A program made the translations under genes and the position numbers. This document shows, piece after piece, positions 1 through 6,455 of a stretch of DNA of 6,989 nt. Each line of letters begins with the position of its first letter. The stretch's first letter is position 1. The stretch lies in the NCBI GenBank assembly GCA_002779595.1, contig PEWF01000104.1, positions 1-6,989 on the forward strand. The letters are read 5' to 3'. The DNA is from an archaeon CG07_land_8_20_14_0_80_38_8 (GTDB lineage: Archaea; Nanobdellota; Nanobdellia; Tiddalikarchaeales; Tiddalikarchaeaceae). The notes under the pieces were generated by a model. It searched no databases, had not been told where the DNA came from, and worked only from the letters and a program-made list of their open reading frames with translations.

Positions 1-508
1 TAATTGTTCCTTCAAACATAATGTAAGGAGTTAAGCAACTGATTTCCTCACAAGTGAAACCTTCAGGCTCTTCCTCTCCTCCTGTGAATCCTGCCTCGCT
101 CGTGGCTTCAAAAGCGTCCACACTCTCGCTTACTATTTTCCCGTTGTCCAGAACAATCTGCAGAGTGTGCGACGCGTTAGGGCTTAAAGCAGTGTAAGAA
201 ATAGTAGTTGCCTGCCCAGGCTCTAAAGGCTCAAGCAAATCATAACTCGTCAAAACCCCGTCAATGAACACGTTAACGCTGCCGACAGTATCGCATCCAA
301 CATTGGAAATTACTACGCCGTCACCCCTCATCGCAATCAGGTTTAATTGGGAGCAGGAACTGCCAGGGAAAGACTCAACACTGCCGCTAATGCCTTCCTG
401 CAATTCAGATTGTATAGTGCTGAACCATGCGTAAGCGCCCACTCCTGCAACAAGAGTGATGAAGATTAATAAAGTAACGCTGATAACAGGAGTAATAGCT
501 TTGCGCAT
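1..508 (-). CDS. Archaeal type IV pilin/archaellin-like secreted protein, C-terminus outside window
   Basis: The frame opens with ATG at 508 and stays open to the window edge, giving 169 residues without a stop. The N-terminus MRKAITPVISVTLLIFIT has the form of archaeal type IV pilin-like proteins: a very short basic leader (Arg2-Lys3), Ala4, an ITPV motif and one hydrophobic helix to about residue 28. In such proteins a PibD/FlaK-type peptidase is expected to cut just before the hydrophobic segment, leaving that helix to anchor or assemble the subunit. The remainder is polar, with small residues and scattered cysteines (for example SSCSQL, VGCDTVG, FTCEEISC), as expected of an extracytoplasmic beta-rich domain. 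A Gly-Glu-rich linker (GGEEEPEG) precedes the cut end and suggests a second domain. It is transcribed away from the membrane protein at 589. Pilin-like membership is well supported. Whether it forms a pilus or is a lone surface protein cannot be told from this fragment. Confidence 0.75.
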   Translation of the reverse strand, partial: MRKAITPVISVTLLIFITLVAGVGAYAWFSTIQSELQEGISGSVESFPGSSCSQLNLIAMRGDGVVISNVGCDTVGSVNVFIDGVLTSYDLLEPLEPGQATTISYTALSPNASHTLQIVLDNGKIVSESVDAFEATSEAGFTGGEEEPEGFTCEEISCLTPYIMFEGTI

Positions 509-530
509 AATGAAATTGTATTTAATTGTA

Positions 531-544
531 ATTTTTAAATATTG
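531..544 (-). promoter_or_regulatory. TATA box of the pilin-like gene
   Basis: On the minus strand this reads CAATATTTAAAAAT. The TTTAAA core (534-539) is centred about 28 bases before the ATG at 508. No purine-rich ribosome binding site lies between it and the ATG. This spacing fits an archaeal TATA box driving a transcript that begins at or next to the start codon. Confidence 0.55.
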
Positions 545-557
545 TCTTATGGATTAA

Positions 558-567
558 TTTTTTATAG
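558..567 (+). promoter_or_regulatory. TATA box of the membrane-protein gene
   Basis: TTTTTTATAG, with TTTATA centred about 26 bases before the ATG at 589. The bases between it and the start are T-rich with no Shine-Dalgarno-like sequence, so a leaderless transcript is likely. It stands back to back with the minus-strand TATA box at 531-544. Confidence 0.5.
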
Positions 568-588
568 TGCGGTAACATTTTTTATTTG

Positions 589-1566
589 ATGGATAAGGAT
601 GATATTATAAGCGAGCTGACAAGAATAAAATTGTACAACGTTTCAGAGTATAAGCGCAAACTTGCAGTCTTGCGGAGCAAGAATCCTGTGCTTTTCAGCG
701 AGGTTAATGAAGTATTAGGCGAGGACCCGAACAAACTGCCTAAAGTGGAGGTTAAAACTGAACCCGATAATGAAGAGAACAGCAACAGGGTTGGATTAAC
801 AGTTATAGGAGTGGCTGCCATTGCAGTAATAGTTTTCGGGATTGTTGTTTTCTTTGCAGGGAACCTGAACTTTAACACTAATACTGCTTTTAATGCCACG
901 CAGTCACTACTGCTCGGATACTCTTTGTTCAACAATTTAAACCAGACATATCTGCAGTACAGTTTCCAGTTCAACAATTCAGGGGTGAACATTACTTACA
1001 ATAATGGCAGGGAATATTACTCATTCAATAAAGGAGATTATACAGGCATTACTGTTTCAGCATTTTACGAGTGCAGCACTCCGTCCAATTGCTTATTATT
1101 GAATCCTGAAAAATACGTTATCAGCCAGAAGGAAGGCAACACTTTAAACTATGATGCTACTGGCGATTGCGCGCCATTATTAATGACTGATTATCACAAT
1201 TTTGATTCAGGATTAGTGCTAAGCAAGTATGATGAATTGTATTATTTCGTGAGCCACGGATACGTTACTGACAGTTACAGGGAGGGCAACTGGGAATTCA
1301 ACGGTGAAGCGTGCGCCCCAATGTATTTCACGATTAATCCTCCAAGTGATTTCCTGCCTAATGGTGCTGATTTTGAAATGCTCCGCTACGAAGTTTGCCT
1401 TAATAATTACGGCGTTCCGTTAGCCATTGGCAGGGAATTAGAATATGATTCTCATATTGACATTTTCACTGCTTATCTGGAATCATCAAATGCTGACTTG
1501 TTAAAGAATACTGTGCTTAACGGCCAGACACTGGAATCATGGAATGTTCAGACATGGAATTGCTAG
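589..1566 (+). CDS. Single-pass membrane protein with cysteine-containing extracytoplasmic domain, function unknown
   Basis: This is a 325-residue protein that I do not recognise. Residues 1-66 are charged and probably form a small cytoplasmic helical domain (an Ile-Ser-Glu-Leu helix, then YKRKLAVLRSKNP). Residues 68-91 form one strongly hydrophobic membrane helix. Residues 92-325 are Asn-, Tyr- and Ser-rich and probably face outwards. Six cysteines, all in this outer part (162, 168, 194, 242, 270 and the C-terminal residue 325), could form three disulfides. Cys194 and Cys242 sit in two similar motifs, CAPLLMT and CAPMYFT. Four N-glycosylation sequons (Asn102, 118, 129, 134) cluster just outside the membrane. 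I chose ATG at 589; an in-frame TTG at 586 would add one residue, but the TATA spacing and absence of a ribosome binding site favour the ATG. The gene diverges from the pilin-like gene, suggesting a surface role by context only. Its stop codon overlaps that of rtcB. Confidence 0.8.
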   Translation: MDKDDIISELTRIKLYNVSEYKRKLAVLRSKNPVLFSEVNEVLGEDPNKLPKVEVKTEPDNEENSNRVGLTVIGVAAIAVIVFGIVVFFAGNLNFNTNTAFNATQSLLLGYSLFNNLNQTYLQYSFQFNNSGVNITYNNGREYYSFNKGDYTGITVSAFYECSTPSNCLLLNPEKYVISQKEGNTLNYDATGDCAPLLMTDYHNFDSGLVLSKYDELYYFVSHGYVTDSYREGNWEFNGEACAPMYFTINPPSDFLPNGADFEMLRYEVCLNNYGVPLAIGRELEYDSHIDIFTAYLESSNADLLKNTVLNGQTLESWNVQTWNC

Positions 1567-4500
1567 CCGTTAATGACAGCCAAAGGCTTCAAACCAATTA
1601 TTGGTTTTGCAATATTCAATCCTTTAATTACCCTGACTACTTCGTCAACGTCTTTGTAAACTCCAGGCGCTTCCTCAGAAGCTCCCTGCCTAGTCGCAGA
1701 CTTTAACAATATACCTTTGCCACTCATTAATTCCATAACCTGGTTTTGGGTGTAAGTCCTGTTGGCTTTTGCCCTGCTCATCAATCTGCCCGCGCCGTGC
1801 GCAGTGCTTCCGAAACTCTTGCTCATTGAATCCTTCCCGCCGATTAGTAAGTAACTGTTAGTTCCCATGCTTCCGGGAATAATAACTTTCTCCCCAGGGA
1901 AACTCTTGGTTGCGCCTTTCCTGTGAACGTAGCATTCCACACCATCATGCTTTTCAATCTTTGCAATATTATGGCACACGTCATAAAATAATTCAAGTCC
2001 TAATGATTTTCCAGAATTGTCAAAGAATTTTTCAAAAACTTTGCGCACGTTGTGCATTATTAACTGCCTGTTGCACCACGCGTAATTCGCGGCAGCACTC
2101 ATTGCCTTGAAATAATCATCTGCCAAGTCGCTGCCTGCGGGCGCGTAAGCCAAATCCCTGTCAGGCAATGACTTCATAATTGCAGGATACTTTTTTTCAA
2201 TAGTTCTTAAATAATCGCTTGCAATTTGGTGCCCTAATCCCCTGCTCCCGCAATGAATCATTACAAGAACCTGGTTACTGAACAATCCGTGCTTCCTTGC
2301 CTCTCCTTTGTCAAATATTTTGTCAACCCTGTGAATGTCAATGAAGTGGTTGCCTGAGCCCAGACTACCGACTTGGGACATGCCCCTTCCCAGTGCTTTA
2401 TCGCTTACTTTGTCAGGGCTTGCTTCTTTTAATCTTCCATTATCCTCGCAGTTCAATAAGTCATTCTTCACTGCCAGCCCTTTATTGAGCATGTAATCCA
2501 TTCCTTTTTCCATTAATTCCTTTAACTCGTCGCGTTTCAAATTCAGGGCGCCTTTGCTTCCCAAGCCTGACGGAACCTTGCTGAATAATTCATTGATTAA
2601 TTCCTTCATTCTCGGCATGACTTCGTCAGCTTCAAGATTAGTTTTCATCACCCTGATGCCGCAGTTGGAAACAATGAAGGAATCGGCAACGAAGTTATGC
2701 TCTTCATTATCAACGTTAATATCATACAGGAAGCCTGCATAATCTTCTTCCTCAATGCTGACTATTTCATCCCTGACAATGCCCTGATAAAAATGTGTTA
2801 TTCTGCTGAATTCATCAAAAGTGATGAATCCTTCATGCACTCTTGGCCTGCCTTTCCTCCCGTTGCATACGCTTCGTTCAATGAATCTTTTATTGATTAT
2901 TTCAGAATTCAGTTCCTTAACTATTTCTTTAATGCTTAATCCTTTTTTCTTTAATATTTTTGACTGCTTTTCCAATTCTTCCCTGTAACTTATTATGCTT
3001 TCTTTGTATAATAAATAATTAGTTGCCAGCATCCCTAATTTCTGCCTTTTCTGGTTGTAATCAAAACCTATTTTTGAGTATAAACTAATCAGGTTCCCGG
3101 AATCCCCTGCAATGATTAATCTTAGCCTGTAAGTTTTCTCGCCGTGCTTATTCTCGTATTCATAATCTTTTCTCAGGCTGATTTTATTAACCCTGATTCT
3201 GAATTCTTCAAGCATGTCAGTCATTTGTTCGAACATTTTATGGCATGATTCTATGCATTCTCCGGTCTTGTTCTGTGATAACATTGGCGTGTAAAAATTG
3301 TACTTGTTCATCATTTTGGGTTTGCTTAATTCTGCGCTGAAGAAGCCTGACAAGAACAACCTTTTAATCCATTTCTTGGATTTAATAATCCATTCAGGAA
3401 TCAAAAAATCCTGCCTTGTCTTATTGCCGACTGGTGTTCCAAGCGCTTCTAACAGTTTTGCCAGACTTTTCGAACCGCAGTGCAGTTCATGATTTTCAGC
3501 AGTGAATTCAACATCAGCATATCTTGTCTTAATTTTATGATTTCTTGTCCTGCTGTAAATTCCCGAATTGTATCCGATAATTTTCAAATCTTCCTGAATC
3601 TTTCTTAAATCTTCAGCTTCTCCGTAAAAATTAACATATCCCTTAATGCCGCTGTAATAAATTGTTCCGTCACCCATTAAGTACCCGATAATTCTTGCAA
3701 TGTAAGGCATTTTTGGATTTGATTCCTTGAAAGGCAGCAATCCTCTTTTTATCAATTCATTCTTCAGCTGCCCTTTAAAATTCTCACCTCTGGCTAATTC
3801 GTTATCGCCTAATTCTTCATATCCTACTCCGGTGAACGGGCTGATTAATACTTTATCCCCTTGTTTTAACTCTTTTGATTTAACCATGCCGTTAATTGTT
3901 AATATTGGATGGTCTTCCGAGCATTTAATATTCCTTCCCAAGAAAGTTCGTATATTGAGTATTTTTTTGTCAGTGCTTCTTTTCATCGCATATTTAATTC
4001 TTGACGCAGTTAATTTGTTATCATAAGTTATTGCATAAAATTTCTGGGTTACTTTATTCATCAGGAAAGAATTATTATCCGCAACAATATTATTATTCGT
4101 TAAATCCTTAATGTTAATGCTGCATCCCAAGTCTGTTAAAATTTTCGTTTCAGGATGAAGACAGTTAATATCGAATCCTACTCCGCCGGGGCTGATGCCT
4201 CCGGTTTCAGTGCTTAATGCCGCGACTCCGCCAATGCAGTTTGAAATAATGAAACAATTACCTATAAAATTATGGGCTTCATGCAGTACTGTAAAATCAT
4301 AAACTAAACCTTTATATTGAATTTCTTTTTTTTCTGCAATAACCTCCCAGACTGCCCCGCTACTGCCTAAATTTTCAGTCTTCCTTTCAGAGTATTCTGA
4401 AAAAGTCATAAAATTCTTCGGCACTCTTGGCTGAATATTCTTAACGCCCTTCTTGATTTTTAAACAGACGCTTTCAACAAATCTTTCAGTCAGCGGGTTT

Positions 4501-5981
4501 GGACTGGCAATTTTTTGCGCTATTTTTTGGTAACTTAATCCTGTTTTCAGCAGGTTAGGAATAATTATTTTAATTGCTTCTTCCTTTTCCTTTAAAATTC
4601 TTTGCTTATATTTTAAATACTGCACTGCAGCATTAGCCTGAAAACTTCTCTCATTATTATATTCAAAACCAATCTTAGACCATAATTTGATTAAACTTTC
4701 AGTTTTTGATGAAAATATTAATTCCAGATGCCATGTAATATTCCCTTTAACATTAACATGCTTCTTTCGTTTGTTTATTTTTATTGTTTTAACCCCGAAC
4801 TCTTTGAGCATGCCTGACACGTCTTTCAGGAATGTTCTGCAGTTACTGATTAATTTTTCAGATTTATTCATTGACAATACAGGGCAGTTAAACATTGAAA
4901 CTCTTCCTTTTCTGCGGTGAGGTCTTCTGAGTTCGGCCCCGAAGAAAGAGGCTAAAAATAATCTTTTCTGCCAGAGAGGGGCTTTAATAACCCACTTAGG
5001 TATTCTGTATTTTTGGAATACTTTACTGCCTATGGGCTGCCCTAATGTTTTGAGCAGGATAAGCAGACTGCTTGCATTAACATAAAAATTATGATTCGCG
5101 TATTTTCTCTCATCTCCTTTATACATTATTTTGGATGTCTGGGAATAAACTTTGGAAGGAGTGTATCCTATTTTTTTAATGTCTTCCCTGATAATCTCCA
5201 AATCCTCTGCTTTCCCTGCGAAGTGAATAACGCCGTCGCCTTTTTTCCCGTAAAAATTCATTGTTCCGTCACCGAAAACAAAACCCATAATTTTAATTAA
5301 GTAAGGAATTTTTGGGTGCCTGTAATTTAATTTAAGGAGATTTCTTTTTTTCAGAGCGCGGATGTTTTGTTCAAATCCTGCCTCTCCCGGTTTTCTTCCA
5401 AGTTCTGAAAGTGTTTTTTTAACATCTTCCTCTGATATTATCATTTTCCCGGACGGTTTTGTGTAAGGCACGCCTTCAAAAGGGAAAACAGCCACTTCAT
5501 CATTTTTATCTAATTTTTCCAAAGCAACCATCCCTTTCTTAGTATAAAAAGGGTGGTCTGCAGTGGCTATAATCTCATCCCCGCTTTTAGTAACTAATTT
5601 AAACACCTTATTATCCGGCTTGATTTTCAGGAATTTTTTAATAAAAGCGTCAGCAACACTTCGGCTCTTTGTATCCAGCACTTTAATATTCTGTAATTTC
5701 CATATTTTCTGAAAATCCTTAATGCTTAAATTAAAACCAAGACTGGTTAATACTCTTGTTTTTGGATGGCAGCAGAAACCGTACCCTTGGTGGGCGTCTG
5801 GCAGCGCTAACGCGTATTTTTGTATTCCTGGCAGGCACGCCATGTTTTTTAACTGCTCCAGTGTCCTGTCCTGATTAATGATTGTTAATAATTCCTTGCT
5901 TGCATAAATTTTTGCAGGCACGTTCATGCCTTTGCTTTTGGGCATTTCCCATTCAAACTCGGATACTTGCTTCAAATCCAT
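1563..5981 (-). CDS. rtcB: RNA-splicing ligase RtcB precursor containing two inteins
   Basis: RtcB joins RNA 2',3'-cyclic phosphate (or 3'-phosphate) ends to 5'-hydroxyl ends using GTP and Mn2+. In archaea it ligates tRNA exon halves after intron removal. The frame encodes 1472 residues; removing the two inteins leaves 460, close to the 481 of Pyrococcus horikoshii RtcB. Extein pieces are residues 1-69 (5981-5775), 582-606 (4238-4164) and 1107-1472 (2663-1563). In spliced numbering the catalytic residues are present: Asp92 and Cys95 (GFDIN-C), Asn199-His200 (GSGNHF), His231 (IHCGSRGLGH), His325 (DVCHNIAK) and the guanylylated His383 (STAHGAGR), matching Pyrococcus Asp95, Cys98, Asn202, His203, His234, His329 and His404. 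About 17 residues are missing between the last two histidines, in a loop before IPGSMGT. The usual C-terminal Lys-Gly is Asn-Gly. Archease lies 25 bases upstream. A TATA box at 6002-6013 suggests the gene also has its own leaderless promoter. Confidence 0.97.
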   Translation of the reverse strand: MDLKQVSEFEWEMPKSKGMNVPAKIYASKELLTIINQDRTLEQLKNMACLPGIQKYALALPDAHQGYGFCCHPKTRVLTSLGFNLSIKDFQKIWKLQNIKVLDTKSRSVADAFIKKFLKIKPDNKVFKLVTKSGDEIIATADHPFYTKKGMVALEKLDKNDEVAVFPFEGVPYTKPSGKMIISEEDVKKTLSELGRKPGEAGFEQNIRALKKRNLLKLNYRHPKIPYLIKIMGFVFGDGTMNFYGKKGDGVIHFAGKAEDLEIIREDIKKIGYTPSKVYSQTSKIMYKGDERKYANHNFYVNASSLLILLKTLGQPIGSKVFQKYRIPKWVIKAPLWQKRLFLASFFGAELRRPHRRKGRVSMFNCPVLSMNKSEKLISNCRTFLKDVSGMLKEFGVKTIKINKRKKHVNVKGNITWHLELIFSSKTESLIKLWSKIGFEYNNERSFQANAAVQYLKYKQRILKEKEEAIKIIIPNLLKTGLSYQKIAQKIASPNPLTERFVESVCLKIKKGVKNIQPRVPKNFMTFSEYSERKTENLGSSGAVWEVIAEKKEIQYKGLVYDFTVLHEAHNFIGNCFIISNCIGGVAALSTETGGISPGGVGFDINCLHPETKILTDLGCSINIKDLTNNNIVADNNSFLMNKVTQKFYAITYDNKLTASRIKYAMKRSTDKKILNIRTFLGRNIKCSEDHPILTINGMVKSKELKQGDKVLISPFTGVGYEELGDNELARGENFKGQLKNELIKRGLLPFKESNPKMPYIARIIGYLMGDGTIYYSGIKGYVNFYGEAEDLRKIQEDLKIIGYNSGIYSRTRNHKIKTRYADVEFTAENHELHCGSKSLAKLLEALGTPVGNKTRQDFLIPEWIIKSKKWIKRLFLSGFFSAELSKPKMMNKYNFYTPMLSQNKTGECIESCHKMFEQMTDMLEEFRIRVNKISLRKDYEYENKHGEKTYRLRLIIAGDSGNLISLYSKIGFDYNQKRQKLGMLATNYLLYKESIISYREELEKQSKILKKKGLSIKEIVKELNSEIINKRFIERSVCNGRKGRPRVHEGFITFDEFSRITHFYQGIVRDEIVSIEEEDYAGFLYDINVDNEEHNFVADSFIVSNCGIRVMKTNLEADEVMPRMKELINELFSKVPSGLGSKGALNLKRDELKELMEKGMDYMLNKGLAVKNDLLNCEDNGRLKEASPDKVSDKALGRGMSQVGSLGSGNHFIDIHRVDKIFDKGEARKHGLFSNQVLVMIHCGSRGLGHQIASDYLRTIEKKYPAIMKSLPDRDLAYAPAGSDLADDYFKAMSAAANYAWCNRQLIMHNVRKVFEKFFDNSGKSLGLELFYDVCHNIAKIEKHDGVECYVHRKGATKSFPGEKVIIPGSMGTNSYLLIGGKDSMSKSFGSTAHGAGRLMSRAKANRTYTQNQVMELMSGKGILLKSATRQGASEEAPGVYKDVDEVVRVIKGLNIAKPIIGLKPLAVING
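2664..4163 (-). mobile_element. RtcB intein 2 (500 residues) with LAGLIDADG endonuclease, at GFDIN|C
   Basis: This is the second in-frame intein, precursor residues 607-1106. It starts CLHPETKILTDLG and ends HNFVADSFIVSN before Cys+1. Removal restores GFDIN-CGIRVMK, and Cys+1 is itself the RtcB metal ligand Cys95. Inteins just before this cysteine are known from other archaeal RtcB proteins, including that of Pyrococcus horikoshii. Block B reads CSEDHP, with Ser82 where Thr is usual and His85 kept. Endonuclease motifs are IIGYLMGDG (Asp165) and FLSGFFSAEL (Glu278). A helix-turn-helix-like segment (GLSIKEIVKEL) lies near residues 408-418, followed by PRVHEGFITFDEF. It aligns with intein 1 along its whole length, including the AEDL, KIGF and PRV landmarks, so the two are paralogous elements of one family. 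As in intein 1, Ser precedes the terminal Asn. Confidence 0.94.
4164..4238 (-). other. 25-residue RtcB extein segment between the two inteins
   Basis: This piece begins CIGGVAALST and ends GGVGFDIN. It is the only ligase sequence between the inteins and carries catalytic Asp92 (spliced numbering). Its first residue, Cys70, is the splicing nucleophile for intein 1. Its last residue, Asn94, is the N-side neighbour of intein 2. Its sequence matches the conserved RtcB pattern GISPGGVGFDIN with no gap, which confirms both inner intein boundaries. Confidence 0.93.
4239..5774 (-). mobile_element. RtcB intein 1 (512 residues) with LAGLIDADG endonuclease, at GYGF|C
   Basis: This is an in-frame protein-splicing element, precursor residues 70-581. 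Its ends are set by alignment with intein 2 and by restored RtcB sequence (GYGF joined to CIGGVAAL). Residue 1 is Cys, opening CCHPKTRVLTS; starting at the second Cys would leave an extra Cys in RtcB. Splicing block B is TADHP, with Thr71 and His74. The C-terminal blocks are VYDFTVLHEAHNF and FIISN followed by Cys+1. The residue before the terminal Asn is Ser, not the usual His. The endonuclease core has IMGFVFGDG (Asp169) and FLASFFGAEL (Glu281), the two acidic positions of a LAGLIDADG enzyme. Residues about 404-440 (GLSYQKIAQKI) look like a helix-turn-helix. The DNA is visibly A+T-richer than the exteins, for example 11 G/C in 60 at 4561-4620. Both nuclease motifs look intact, but activity is not proven. 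Confidence 0.93.
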
Positions 5982-6001
5982 GAATAATAATTAAATGATT
6001 C

Positions 6002-6013
6002 TTTTTTTATAAA
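6002..6013 (-). promoter_or_regulatory. TATA box of rtcB, overlapping the archease stop codon
   Basis: On the minus strand this reads TTTATAAAAAAA, a strong archaeal TATA sequence centred about 27 bases before the rtcB ATG at 5981. The TAA at 6009-6007 inside it is the archease stop codon. The bases up to the ATG contain no Shine-Dalgarno motif, so a leaderless rtcB transcript independent of the upstream genes is plausible. Confidence 0.6.
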
Positions 6014-6432
6014 TCAACCGTGAAACTGATTTCGTAACAATTTTTCTTTTTTACTATTTTCATGCCGAAGTAAGTGACTGCTTTCACGCTATTCTTTGCC
6101 TCGTGCTTTGAAGCATTGAAAATTTCACCCTTTAAAACAGCCCTTAAAGAATTATTCTTCGCATTGAAATCAGTGATTTTAACGCTTTTGAATATTATGT
6201 TCTCCGCGTCATGGAAGTATACTATGTCTTCAAGGAAATCGTACAATAATGATTCCAAATCTTCTGCTTTCTTGTCAACAAGTTTTATTTCCTGCTCTTC
6301 AACGCTGCCCGTTTCTGCCATTGCATTAATTAATGCTTCCCCTGCGCTTTCAAAGGCTTCTTTCAAAGTTTTGCCTGCTGCGCGCACTGCCAAATCCGCA
6401 GTTGCCTCATCATCCAAATATTCGTAACTCAT
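6007..6432 (-). CDS. Archease, RtcB activator
   Basis: The product is 141 residues, the normal size for archease. Archease promotes guanylylation of RtcB and converts it into a multiple-turnover ligase. Family landmarks are in order: an N-terminal YEYLDDEATADLAVRA segment (the variant of the DHTAD motif, with Asp13 as its last acid), GKTLKEAFE at 20-28, LESLLYDFLEDIVYFHDAE at 59-77, a KHEAK segment at 109-113, KAVTYFGMKI at 117-126, and a C-terminal VDL whose Asp140 corresponds to the conserved near-terminal acid of the metal pocket. The His of the commoner DHTAD form is absent, as in a subset of archaeal archeases. The gene lies 25 bases upstream of rtcB on the same strand, a classic pairing. 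ATG at 6432 is preceded by a TATA box at the expected leaderless distance and not by a ribosome binding site. Confidence 0.94.
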   Translation of the reverse strand: MSYEYLDDEATADLAVRAAGKTLKEAFESAGEALINAMAETGSVEEQEIKLVDKKAEDLESLLYDFLEDIVYFHDAENIIFKSVKITDFNAKNNSLRAVLKGEIFNASKHEAKNSVKAVTYFGMKIVKKKNCYEISFTVDL

Positions 6433-6455
6433 CAGGGAAGAATAACCAATGAATG

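Noticed and set aside
582..992. Minus-strand open frame opposite the start of the membrane-protein gene
   Set aside because: It runs antisense to a better-supported gene with a TATA box, a membrane helix and an organised cysteine domain.
1591..1607. Near-perfect palindrome with 8-base arms around one central T, followed by a short T run, 25 bases after the membrane-protein stop
   Set aside because: It could be a terminator hairpin for the plus-strand gene, but it lies in the conserved rtcB C-terminal coding region, the usable stem is only about 5 pairs, and the T run is 4 bases. Chance is the simpler reading.
1910..2110. Plus-strand open frames opposite rtcB, for example here and at 2554-2742, 2697-2939, 3298-3492, 3727-4026, 4687-4920 and 5091-5300
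   Set aside because: They lie antisense to well-supported RtcB or intein coding sequence, their products resemble no family, and they lack promoters with the spacing seen for the real genes.
5769..5774. Starting intein 1 at the second of the two adjacent Cys codons
   Set aside because: Intein 2 aligns as C-L-H-P against C-C-H-P, putting residue 1 at the first Cys. The other choice would leave Cys-Cys in the spliced ligase, unlike the family.
1563..5981. Reading the long frame as a fusion or several broken genes
   Set aside because: Removing two segments with clean intein ends restores continuous RtcB sequence with catalytic residues at the expected spacing, so no fusion or frameshift is needed.
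6074..6427. Plus-strand open frame opposite archease
   Set aside because: Archease is clearly encoded on the other strand with its motifs in order; this frame is a shadow.
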